Shown: positions 13,201 to 24,700 of the stretch, in pieces
Position numbering within the stretch: position 1 is the stretch's first letter
How the letters are laid out: each line of letters starts with the position of its first letter
NCBI GenBank assembly: GCA_034359265.1
Contig: CP136896.1
Span: 9,393,501 to 9,457,500 of the forward strand
Origin: Canna indica
Lineage: Eukaryota; Streptophyta; Magnoliopsida; Zingiberales; Cannaceae
DNA: 64,000 bases
Reading direction: 5' to 3'
The notes under the pieces: generated by a model
Database searches by the model: none
Seen by the model: the letters and a program-made list of their open reading frames with translations, nothing else
Told to the model about the DNA's origin: nothing
Program-made: the position numbers and the translations under genes

Positions 13201-14112
13201 ATTGTCATTATCCTCTTTGTTAATATGTTCATGTATATCAGTTCCTCATCAGATAAACTTCCTTTTGCATCTTTCTCCTCCAGATCATTCAATTTGCCTA
13301 TAGCTTCTCTGTGATTTACTTCCAGATTACCCACAACCTCTTTGTTCCATCTATTTAGCACCCCCTGCAACCTACTTTACTTCTCCATTACCATTTCATT
13401 TCTTTCCACATTCCCTCTCCAACTTTCTAAGATAACATCTTTTAACTCTGGATATTCAAGCCAGAAATATTCAAAAACAAAACCCCTTTTGTTGAACCTT
13501 CTTCTTTCTTCCCTTTCATATTTTATGAGTACAAGCTTATGATCAGAACCTATTTGTTGCAGATGCTCCACATCTATTTTGTAGTTCCAGTTCAACCATA
13601 AAGCATTCATCAACACTCTATCCAACCTTGCCAAAATTCTGTGTTGACATTTTCTGTTGTTTGACCATATGAAAGGTGTCCTTTAAAACCAACATCTATT
13701 AAGCCAGTTTTGTCAATGAATTGCTTAAAGTCCTCCACTGCTTTATTGTTCACAAACATTCTACCACCTCTCTTTTCCTTTGCTTCCATTTTACAATTCA
13801 TATCCCCCATGACTATCCAAGACATTTCTGAGATATCCATTTCAGCTAGCATTTTCCAGAGTCCTTCCCTAACTTTGATATTATTACTGGCATATTATTA
13901 ATAGACTAACTATTTTTGAAAATTATTCTGACTTTCATCAAGTTTTTCCTCCACATTATTATAATTCCCCCTGCATTTCCAAACCTTGCAACAACATCCT
14001 CATCCCAATTCCTTTTATATTTTTGCATAAAAGCAACTGCCCCTTCCTCCTCCAAATGAGTTTCTAATAAGAGAAACATATCTACTTTTTTCATCTTCAC
14101 AATTGTCCACAA
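10292..14112 (-). pseudogene. LINE 1 ORF2: endonuclease, reverse transcriptase, RNase H
   Basis: Consecutive minus-strand blocks together give one L1 ORF2. Endonuclease: 14112-13906 (FLLLETHLEE), 13852-13610 (VMGDMNCKMEAKEKRGG) and 13634-13377 (GSDHKLVL). Reverse transcriptase: 13370-12708, 12732-12547 (FRLISLCNVVYKIFAK), 12590-12345 (NLEKAYDRADW) and 12250-11993 (HLLFADDIIFF, the catalytic Asp pair). The thumb and connection follow at 11975-11375. A zf-RVT-like Cys/His region lies near 11050-10960 (CFVCEKHEDEGKHIIVEC). An RNase H-like end, about 10620-10292, contains CDATWKE and AELTSI. At least six frame changes or stops separate the blocks. It can encode no single working polyprotein. Confidence 0.88.
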
Positions 14113-14162
14113 GTACTCAATTGTCTCCTTTATTACACCTCTAATGTTTCAGGAAATGATAT

Positions 14163-15770
14163 TCATTGTGTATTTACATCATCCACCTGTGTCACCTCCA
14201 CATTTGTTGGATCTCCATCATCCTTCTGAATACTAGACTCTTTTGAGAACTTTCTCCTTTTTAACTTCACATTCTTGTATTCCACAAGAATACTTACTAA
14301 CTTTGCTTCCTTCCTCAAGCTTCTTCTTGCCTTTGGTCCCTTCTTTGCCTCCACTCTACTGAATTTCGGGTCTATACCCATCTCCCAGAAATCCTCCTCT
14401 GTATTCTGATTATTCAAAATACTTTTAAAAGACTTTGACATCTTTTCGGCAAGGATTTCCAACTCATCTATTTTCTCTCCATCACCCACTGCATTTAAAT
14501 GAACCACTTCAGTTTCATCTCTAGCCTTAAAGCCAAACACCTTTTTTGCTTCATCTTCATCAATTTTTCCCCCACCATCATTTTTCATCCTGTCTTTACT
14601 ATTGCTCTTCTCATATACACAGCTATCTTCTTTCTCAATTTTTCTATTTCTGGTTCCATCATCTATGCTCATATTTCTGCTTCCATTTTTATTTCCTCCC
14701 GTATCATTGTCTATCTCCATATCCACATCCACTCTGGCTTTTTCCATTCTTGTTAAATTGTTGAACACCTTTTTGATTCATGTTTTCCATTTCTTCCTCA
14801 TACGTTGGGTTATTTAATACTCTGAAAGAGTTTCTCTCATATTCGCTCTTAGCAGAAAACTATTTTGTAATGCCTCTTCTTCTCCTTTGTACCTGTATCC
14901 ATGGCCCTAGCAATTTTTCATCACTGCATTTCTCATTTATCTCAGTATCAGCCTGGCTATCCATGTCCTTCTTTCCATCTCCCACATTCTGATTACATTT
15001 ACCTTCCAGATGTCCAACTTTACCACAATTAAAACATATAAGTGGTAAATTTTCATAAACCACACTTTGAAAGAAACTCCCCCCTTGGTTTCTATCCAAA
15101 AATCTTGCTATATCGGCTTCTTTATATCCATCAGTACACAAACCCTGGCGAATTTGCCTCTTGTCCCAGACAAAGTATACTCATCAACCTTCAATGGTCT
15201 GCCAAACACAGCTGCTAATTGGGGTAAAATGCTCTCATGCAAATATTCAAAAGGCAAACCAGGGAATTGTATCCACACTGGCACTACATCAATGGTTTCC
15301 TTCAGGGGTTGAAAATTATCCTTTCAAAGTATTAGAGATAGAGCTTGACCCCTGAGGAACCACATGCCACCCGATAAAATACCCCAATAATCTTCCTCGT
15401 TCGAGAATTTAAAGGCAAAAAAGCTAGCAGACAAATCAACCACAATGCATTCAGATTTAATTTTCCATACTTTAGGTAAAACACTCTTCACCAACTCTAG
15501 AGGAGGAGTTCGACCAAAAAACTTACCATAAAGTATTAATCTGCAGTCTTTCCTTGCCAGATCCAGATCACTTTCTGCAATTACTATTTTTCCCTTCGCA
15601 CTTTCCTGTATCCTCTTTATTTTTTCAGTTAAATCACTCGAAGCTCTCCAGCTATCTCCAGATCCTATAGCTCTGAATAGACCTGCCCAAGTGGAAGAAG
15701 CCCCACCAAAACTAGGGTTCTTCCCCAACCATCCTCTTCCATCAGCCTCAAACTCCCTTTTGCACATCAT
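14163..15770 (-). pseudogene. LINE 1 ORF1: DUF4283 and CCHC zinc knuckle protein
   Basis: The N-terminal block (15770-15324) has the DUF4283 pattern of plant L1 ORF1 proteins, including RLILYGKFFGRTPPLE and DYWGILSGGMWFLRGQAL. The next block (15141-14860) carries the knuckle CFNCGKVGHLEGKC followed by LGPWIQVQRRRRG. The C-terminal block (14768-14163) is acidic and Lys-rich, as is usual for the variable tail. A frame change near 15150-15320 and stops near 14850 break it. ORF1 proteins bind the element RNA and act in the cytoplasmic RNP. Confidence 0.85.
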
Positions 15771-15939
15771 ACTCCTTGCCTCCCTCTTTGAAATCTGCCT
15801 TGCTCGCCCCCAGCTATTCCCTCAATTTGCTTCCCTCCGTCGAATCTGAAGACTTTTTTGGCCTCGGGATCGAGACAGATGAAACGAAAGTCATCACCAA
15901 TCAAAATCACTCACACCAAGGATTCTCATGTGATTCGTC

Positions 15940-15955
15940 AGATTATGTTACACTT
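15940..15955. repeat. Right target site duplication of LINE 1
   Basis: AGATTATGTTACACTT matches the left copy at 10004-10019 in 15 of 16 bases and lies directly outside the 5' end of the LINE. Confidence 0.85.
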
Positions 15956-16418
15956 CATTAAAAGAGAAGTGAATAAGACTATAAATTGACTAGCTGACTA
16001 TGTTAGGAAAAGAAGAAGCTCACTTACTTGAAATGGGTGATCTCTATATTGGACTCGCATTCCACCTGTGTTTTTCTCTTTCTAATTTTTTCTATCTTTA
16101 TTTAATGAAGAGATAAAAAGAAAAAGACGCAGAGTGGGGTGTGATCGTGTGAGTCCACTAGATTCGAGTCTAGCATATAATAAACCCTTGAAATGGTCAA
16201 TGGCCTCTCGATTTCGTGCCGCTAGTTTACAGAGATAGTCATTATTTATTCTTTTCATAAAAAATGAAAAATAAAAATAATTTAGAACCTCCACTGTAAT
16301 TTATCCTCTAGATAATATTAAGATATTTCGAAGTGGCCGGATGAATAATAAGATAGATAGATATAAATTATAGAACATTAAATTAAAATTTATCAATAAA
16401 TTTTGGAAATTGAATTTA

Positions 16419-16962
16419 GGGGGACGTTGGGTACATTACCACTTAAGATTATTGAGAATCTAGATTACCATCCAGATAGATTATCATTTTTAAAATTATC
16501 GATAATATTACATTATTATATTTGGTATGTACTGGTAATCTCGCTAGTAATCCACATTATTTTATTTGGTATAAAAAAAGATTATTAGAAAACTTATATC
16601 TTTAATTAAAATACCATCAAATAAAAAATAAAAAATAAACTAAAAAAGAGTAAAATAAAATAAAAATAAAAAAATAGAAGAAAAAAAAGGATTACCAACT
16701 TACTATGATGAGGCAAATAAGATGAGACGATGATTTTTTCTATATCAATAGAAGATATTTTAGTTAAAGGTATTTATGTCAAAAATAAAAAAATAATATT
16801 ATCATCTTATTGATAATCCACATAGTCACCACCAGCTTTGATAACGTGGATTACCACTTGATTGATAATATAGATTATCACTTGAGTGGTAATATAAATT
16901 ATCATGAGCATTTAAATTATCAATAATTTATTTTAATCGAATGAGATAATACTAAACGCCCC
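16419..16962. mobile_element. Tourist-like MITE (544 bp)
   Basis: The left end GGGGGACGTTGGGTA and the inverted right end GGGGCGTTTAGTA form imperfect terminal inverted repeats. The flanking triplets are TTA (16416-16418) and TTG (16963-16965), as expected for a PIF/Harbinger-type insertion with one mutated copy. The interior is AT-rich, has an A-rich block at about 16620-16690, and repeats the phrases GATTACCACTT and GATTATCACTT near its ends. There is no coding capacity. Confidence 0.7.
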
Positions 16963-16965
16963 TTG

Positions 16966-17292
16966 GTGCGATGAAGATCGCTGATGAGCATTGATATATT
17001 TTATTTTATAACACGTTACAAGAAAAATATATATAACCATTATTTCATAGGGCCGGCCGATGTATACTTTGGAATGCGTGCAAATACGGGACGATGAGAC
17101 CACCTTTAAGATTCGCGTCCAGATACATCGTCATTCGACAGCCTACGTTTAGCGTCTAAAGTGAATTCCGTTACTGCGAGAGCCCTAGCACGCGAGTTAT
17201 TCGTGGAAACGACTCTATGAGACCACTTCTTGCTCCTTAGCTGAATACCAACACCACCTTGCCTTCTTCTCTCCCTCACAGCTCACTACTCC
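16966..17292 (+). promoter_or_regulatory. Presumed promoter and 5' UTR of the downstream gene
   Basis: This 327-bp stretch separates the MITE from the start codon at 17293. It becomes GC-richer after 17045, and the last 60 bases are pyrimidine-rich (CTTCTTCTCTCCCTCAC), as in many plant 5' leaders. No convincing TATA box at the right distance could be fixed. The MITE end lies only about 330 bp upstream of the ATG. Confidence 0.4.
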
Positions 17293-20200
17293 ATGCAGTC
17301 CAATTCCCGGCCTCGGCAATCCCTCTTCCTCGAAGAATGGCTTCGAGCGGCAGCTGCTGACGCCTCTCAGCCCCAATCTCCTCCTCCGGCGGCGGCAGCG
17401 ATCCTCCGGGCGTGGGCCGACCTTCGCGATCCCTCCTCTGACGCTCCTCGTCTGCTCTCCGCGCTCCTCACTCTATCCCGCTCCCGAGCTTCCCTCCACG
17501 TCTCCGAGCCCCAGGTCAAGCTCCTTCTCTCCCTCCTCTCCTCCTCCTCCTCCGCTGCCGATTCCCCTCTCCTCTCCCCAGACGCCTTACCTCTCCTCCT
17601 ATCCCTCCTCTACGCCTACCTCCGCAAGTCCCCCCGCCCTTCACCTCCTCTTGCCCTCTCCATCCTTTCTCTCTCGTCCTCCTTTCCCCCTTCCCCCCAC
17701 TCCGTACTCCTCCTCGGTGCCCTCGCGGCCTCCCCCGCGCTTTCCGACGCCTCCTGCCTGCAGTGCCTCGATCGCTTCTGCTCCATCCTTGATTCCAACC
17801 TGCCCGCGATCGTCCATGATGTGAACTTTCTTCCGGAGATCCTCGCTGGCGTCGGCTACGCCCTTTCTCGGTCGGAGGACGACGCTCATCTCGGAAGAAT
17901 AATAAATTCCTTATTTCGGATTTGGGACGCTGGAGCAGGTGGGATTCGACCCGCCCTCCCCCATGGCCTCATGGTTCTGTGCTTGTTCGAGTGGTGGGTG
18001 GCGGGGTTCCTGGCTTCGAAGTCTTCGAGTAGAATTGATCAGCTATGTCGGGAGATTTCAGCAGGAAGGTGTAAGTCCAGAGTGTTTGTACCCCCGTTCG
18101 CGGTGCTGATGGCTTCCACAGGAGTTCTGAGGGCTCTGAGGAGCAACAGAGTTGAAATTGATCCTCGGTTAAGGAGATTGATTGAAGAGACAATTGGTTA
18201 TGGTGCAGAATGTGCCATTTCTAGGCTTGAGAGTGTTTCTGGTTTTAACATATCAGATGATAGCCATGTTCTACTTCAGTGCATTGCTTTGGGCTTGGGG
18301 CGGTGTGGCTCAGTTTCATTTGATGCATCTGTGTTTAGATGCCTTTGTCTGGCATTGTTGAATGAGATTTTTCCTCTGCAGTCTCTCATTGTAATGCCCC
18401 TAGAAATGGGGAATGTCAATTATGAGACCAACAAGGTAAAGGCGCATCTAGGTAGCCCCCTCTTTAAAGAAGCAGGAGCAGTGACTGCAGTCTACTGCAA
18501 TCAGTATGCAGCTGCAGATGAGGTCAGCAGGGCAATGGTTGAAAATTATTTTTGGAATTTCTCTCAGGAGCTTTACTCGAGTTTTCGTGTAGCAGCATGG
18601 ATTTATAGAGGGAAGAGTGATGAGTTGCTGGAGGATTTGGAAAAGCTTGGTGAAGCTGCATTCTTGATGGTGGTTGTCTTTGCTGCGGAGGTTAGTAAAC
18701 ACAAGTTAAAGAACAAATCTTCTAATGAGTTCAGACCAGAGGTCTCTTCTAGGATCCTTGTATCATTCTCTTGCATTGAATATCTACGACGGATCCGCCT
18801 TCCAGAGTATACTGAGGCAGTTCGCCGTGCTGTTTTAACTATCCAGGAGAATTCAACTTCTTGTGCTTCATTTATTGAGTCAATGCCCCCCTATGTTGAG
18901 CTAACAAAAGCACAGGGTAACTGATCAATCTTAAAAGCAGCTAGTTTTTTATATGATTAGTGTCCTTTGGGGTTTCTTTTCATTTGTCTAACTATTTTGT
19001 TTATTCTGCTTATCAGGATCAGTTATTTTGGAGAGGAAGGGATATAACTGGTCACAAGATGAAGTGCAGACAGCTCGCATATCATTTTACCTGCGGGTTT
19101 TGCCAGCTTGCATAAGCCTTGTGCCTACCTCCATGTTTGGAGAACGAGTAGCACCAACCATGTTCTTGTATCCTTTTCTGAATTGTACCTTATCCTGTTA
19201 TCCAGAAACTGTATTAGGTTGCTGCTGCTGCAAAGTAAAACCTATATGCTATTTCATGGTTGTTCCTTAAACAAAGTTTGACAGATATATGCAGCATCCT
19301 AATGAAAAAGTAAGCCGAGCTTCACATTCAGTGTTTGTTTCTTTTGTATCCTCCGGCAAAGATTCTGATCAGGATGATAGACTTGATTTAAAGGAGCAAC
19401 TTGTGTTCTATTACATGCGGAGAGCTTTGGAGGTACCTTAGGTGTCAAAACCTTGTTTCTTGACTTTTATTTGATATCCATGTCTACGAACTTTCCTTTG
19501 TGTTTGATATCCAAGTTTTATGATCTTTCTTTTTGACTTCCCCATTACAGGTCTATCCTGGCATCACCTCATTTGAAGGTATGGCTTCTGGAGTCGCAGC
19601 TTTAGTCAGGCATCTTCCTGCTGGAAGTCCAGCAATACTTTATTGTATCCATAGCCTTGTAGAAAAAGCTGCTGAACTTTGTAGGAAAGCCATGAGTGAA
19701 GATCCAACCATGTGGAAGAATTGGGAAGGGAATTCAGGGCCACCTAAGAAGGTTCAGGATCTGCTTCTTCGCCTTATCTATCTTGTTGACATACAGGTAT
19801 TTTTACAAATAATAGTTCATATAGAATTTTGTGCAATTCTGCTACTTTTACTTTAATCCTATTGCATAAGATGGAACTAAGCTCACTAGCAATCACAAAA
19901 TTGACCTATGCAATTTGTATAAGTTTGTCCATGCTATTATGATTCTTTGGTCAAATTTTGTATATTTGATGAATTTAACTATAGATTGCTCAACTACATT
20001 AACTACCAAACTATATTATCATGTTAACTCTCACCATGGAAACAACTATCATGGTATGCATTTATTAAGTCAACAGAAATAACTATGATATTGATAAATT
20101 GATAAAAGTTCCTTTTGAAAATATCGTTTATATTGGTTTAATATGTCGATATCTATTTAATCTTTTATAGATCAATAATGTCTAGATATCCGTCAAATAA

Positions 20201-21703
20201 CTCAATAAAAGAATTCATTGTTGTGCATATGTCTATATGCTATACAATGGTAAAAATATTTAAGATCCTCATATTTTTCTGTTTCATCTTATGGTTATTG
20301 CCAACATGTAGAGCTGTTTGAGATCCTTGTATGAAAACTTGTTGCCTGTAGGAACAGACTGGCAAAGCCATTCATTGTCACCAAAGATTCAAAACCAGCA
20401 TATCATATGTCATGCTATCAAAACTTAATCAAAACTGCAACTGAGAGATAAGTACTTAGGTTGATGTTCTTCCCTTTGAAGTATGTACTTCATTCCATTG
20501 CAAGTTTGGGTTTCCAATGGCATTGCAGCATCAGTAGGCTTCCATGAATAAATTGGAAGTGAGAAAAAGTTAAAAGCTGTTGAATTTAGTCAGACCTAGA
20601 ATCATTAAAGTAATTTGTCAATAATCTTGCGACACATCATGACTTACTAAAGGAGAGACAACATTGTAGAAGTATTGTTGGTAACGTTGGTTAAAGTTCT
20701 GTGACCCTAATGCAGCTTTGAGGAGTACTAGACACAGATTACCCTGCAAGCAAAGAGCTCTTTTGTTGGCTTGAGCTATGGTCACCGATCAATACTCTTG
20801 ACATAGATGAACAAGTAACTATAACCCTATTTTCTACCATCATGAAATATATACTAATCTTGAAGTACATGTTTTAAGGATAGTGACACATGGTATTCAT
20901 GATCTGCTTATTGACATTGTTTTCAAGTCCTAATGGGCTATTTTATAGCAAATATTTGAGACGACACAAATCATGGCTATAGCTGAAGGTAACTCTAAAA
21001 GATAGAGATATATCTTCGTTATTGTCTTAGTGTAGATAAATTGTGTCATTGTAAATTCTTTGGAGGTATTTCTTCTTTAATCAAGTACGAACTTACAAGC
21101 TTTTGTTCAGTAGGAAACATAAAGGGCTTTAAGCTAATAATCTATAAGCTAGATCATCTTGTAGCTGAGATGAGATGGGCCATTCAAGTTTCCAGCAATG
21201 CAATTAGTTCTAAGGATAAATTTTGTCTCACTCTTATCGCACAAACTTTCGGGTTACCTGTTCCTAAATTCATCTTTTCTTGATGACAACTTCTAAGAAT
21301 TTGACTGATGAACTAACTATATACTTGTGTTCTTATGGTTTGATTGGATAAGTTATTTTCAGAAACATATCAAATTTAATGAAAAACAATCAATCATGCA
21401 ATATTTCATAATAAAGGTCTTTGAAGTTATTTTGTTCTAAGCATGATAGACTTGCTTTAGATATACGTTAGTATAATTCACCATATTCGTAGAGTATGTG
21501 TAATACCCCGGTTTAATCCCATATTGGAAGTATATTAAATATTGTGTTGGTTTATAAGATTTGATCGGTGTGCTATCCAAGCTTATTATCGCGACCAAAA
21601 AAATTTCGCGGTAGCGAACCTTGATATCGATATTATCGTTTCGCGATCGATATATCGTCCGCGTCGCGATATATCGATAATATAATATATATTATAAATA
21701 TAA

Positions 21704-21757
<54 letters not shown>

Positions 21758-24700
21758 GCATTGGAAGTCATTAGACTCATTACTTATGATATTGCACGTA
21801 GCAAAGTAGCAAACATAATTGTCATGAATCATAAAACATAGCAAAGTAACAAATATAGAATATACAAACCACCCACATAGCAAAGTAGCAAAATAGCAAA
21901 CATAGAATATACAAAAATCCAATTCACATAGCATGAACAATAAACATCAAGTAGCTAAAGTCATCACAATCACCAAATCTCCAATAGTCCAATCTAAAAA
22001 AAATTATCAAAATCATCTTCAATGTCTTCATTAGGGGTATTATCCATTGGAGGAGTAGTTGGTTTGAGCCCAAAATCATCTTCAATGTCTTCATCATCAT
22101 TTGGAAATATCTCTTCTTCTCCTTCATCACTTGAATTTTCATCCACCAATCTTGAAGTAGAAGTAGAAGTAGAACCACGATGACGTCGATTATAAGTGAC
22201 AAGCTCATTAACTCCATGTCTCCTTGGAAAATTATGACCCTCAAGGGCATTTGAAGCACCAATGGCTTCATCAACAAGCTCAAAAGGAATTCTATCATCC
22301 TCTTCATCATCATTGTTGAACCACGCATTTGTCCCCCAATCAAAATCGTCAAGTACTAGTGGATCATAGTTTTTGCCACATTCACGAACTTTTTGAAATC
22401 TCGTGGCAATCTTTCGATTGTATTGGACATACACCAAATCATTCAATCTTTGGTGCAATAATCTATTTCTTTTCTTGGTGTGAATCTATACAAAAGAAAA
22501 GTAATTAAATAAAAATAATAAGTAATAACTACTAAGAAAGTACTAAAAAAGCATAAAATACTTAATTACTTACAAACTCAAAAGTGCTCCAATTTCGTTC
22601 ACACCCGGAGGACGAACAACAAAGACTAACAATGCGCTTTGCAAACTTTGAAAACTCGGGAGTACGTCCACCGAAGGATTTCCACCATTCAACTAACATT
22701 AAAAATATAAAATATTAAAATTCAAAAATATGTAAAGACAATAAATATTAATAAATAAAATAATACACAATATACTTACGAGGAATCCTATTTGAGCGCT
22801 CTCTAATCACCATCTCTCTTGTAAAAGGTCCTCGATCTTCATCATACATATCGACATCTAGAAGTATCTTAGATCGCATTGTATCATCCAACACTAATTT
22901 CTCAAGTACATCATTGAAGTCTTCACGTAGTTTCCCCGAGTACACGACATCATTTTTCTTGATGTCAAAATACTTGCCCGGATTGATAAATAGAGCCGCA
23001 CCATATAATGGTGTTTCCATTTGACGCTCTCATCGACTTTCAATGATATCAATGATTTTCTTGCACAAAGTGGATTTGTGGGCCAAGACTTATTTGATCC
23101 TCCTCTTAGCTTCACCCACTGCCGCGGCTAATTCCGTCATAGTGGGTTTTTCATCATCATCCGCTATCCTCAAAACCACAAGTAGAGGCTGTGATGCTCT
23201 AATGCAATCTTCAACTGCCTCCCAAAATTTAACCGCATGGATTAATTCATAAATTTTCTTTCCCGCTTCAGTCTTGCACAATTTTGAATCAAACCAATCT
23301 TGACTTACAAACAACCGCTGCAACTCTTGTTTAAATTTCCTCAAACATGACAATGCTAGAAATGCAGTCGCAAATCTAGTAGCCCCGGGTCTAACAAGAT
23401 CATGTCCGTTAGTGTGCTCCCTCATCGCATCAAGAAGGCGACCATGTCTATAAATGAATGTGGTCAATGATCTTGCTCTTGCGATTGTAGGCTTGAATTC
23501 TTTCATTTTTCCCACATCTTCCAACATAAGGTCCAAGCAATGTGCGGCACAAGGGGTCCAAAACAGTGTAGGCAACCTTTGCTCCAACAATCTCCCCGCT
23601 GCCTTATAGTTGGCGCAATTATCTGTGATAACTTGAACAACATTACTTGGGCCAATTTCTTCAATCTTGGTCTCAAGTAAGTCAGCCAACATCTGAGCAT
23701 CATGACACTGACTTGAAGCATCAACAGAGCCAAGAAAAATAGTCCCTTGCGGACTATTTACAAGAAAATTTATCAACTGTCTCCCTCTTCTGTCTGTCCA
23801 CCCATCTGACATAAGAGTACACCCATCTCTTTCCCAAACCTCTTCATGTTTGCGCTTTAAATCTTCTGTTTGTTCTTTTGCCTTTTTTAATAAAGGAACC
23901 CGCAACTCATGATACGTGGGTGGTTTGTAGCCCGATCCAATTTGTGCTATGCCTTCAACCATCAACTCATAGCTTCTTGAGTTTGCCTCATTGAAAGGAA
24001 TGGCATTCTCATAGAAGAAGTTGGCTACATACATGTTAACTTTTTCAATAGCCTCTTTTGTCTTCAAAGACCTTTCAATGGTCTGTTAGCTAAGACCTTT
24101 GGAGTGTCTTTCATCCACAATTTCTTCTGGAGTTCTCTGTAGCAATCCACCAATCTTGGTTTGTGATGTGGATTGTGAGTGTGACACTTGTGGCATTGCT
24201 GCAAACTGAATAGCAGCCTCTTTTTTTTTCTTCTTGTAAATTGTTCCCGAGCTTGGCATGGAGTTGGAAGCTGTAGAATGATCTACTGGTGCCACTGAAT
24301 GGTGTCTTCCTCTTAGAAGCAAGGGTATCATGCATTTCTCTCATTATCAGCGTTGTGGTTTTATCACATTTTTTCACGTCTCCATAACCACCCGCCAAAT
24401 GTTGTTTAAGTCTTGTGATTCCCCTGTTCAATTGGTTGTCACAAAGTGAACATGCAATCAATTGTCTTTTGTTTAAATCCGGCCAATATCCATATCTCCA
24501 ACCAATATCCTTCGAGTTCGGTTTCCATTTAGGATCTTTAGAAGGATCATAAGGCATTTCACCAGAATTTCCCTCCATAATTTACTGCACAATATAAACA
24601 ATGTTGCACACAAATACACAATACAAAATGATCACAGCTAAACAATGTTTTCATATAACATCTAAGCTGCTGTTCTGGTTATTGATTCCAGAACAGCTTA

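Larger units (their letters stand above)
10020..15939 (-). mobile_element. Nearly full-length L1-type LINE (LINE 1)
   Basis: This minus-strand non-LTR retrotransposon is about 5.9 kb. In order it has a 5' leader (15939-15771), ORF1 with DUF4283 and a CCHC knuckle, ORF2 with endonuclease, reverse transcriptase, zf-RVT region and a C-terminal RNase H, then a 3' end with a short poly(A) (T run at 10018-10025 on the plus strand). It is bounded by a 16-bp target duplication with one mismatch, so both ends are set and the 5' end is not truncated. Numerous stops and frameshifts in ORF2 show that it is inactive. Confidence 0.9.

Noticed and set aside
14499..14992. Plus-strand hydrophobic ORFs across the LINE ORF1 tail
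   Set aside because: Complement of a Lys/Glu-rich minus-strand coding region, which gives Phe/Leu-rich shadows.
17616..18193. Minus-strand ORFs opposite exon 1 of the conserved gene
   Set aside because: They are antisense shadows of a GC-rich, Ser/Leu-rich exon and have no domain. The plus-strand exon structure explains the region.
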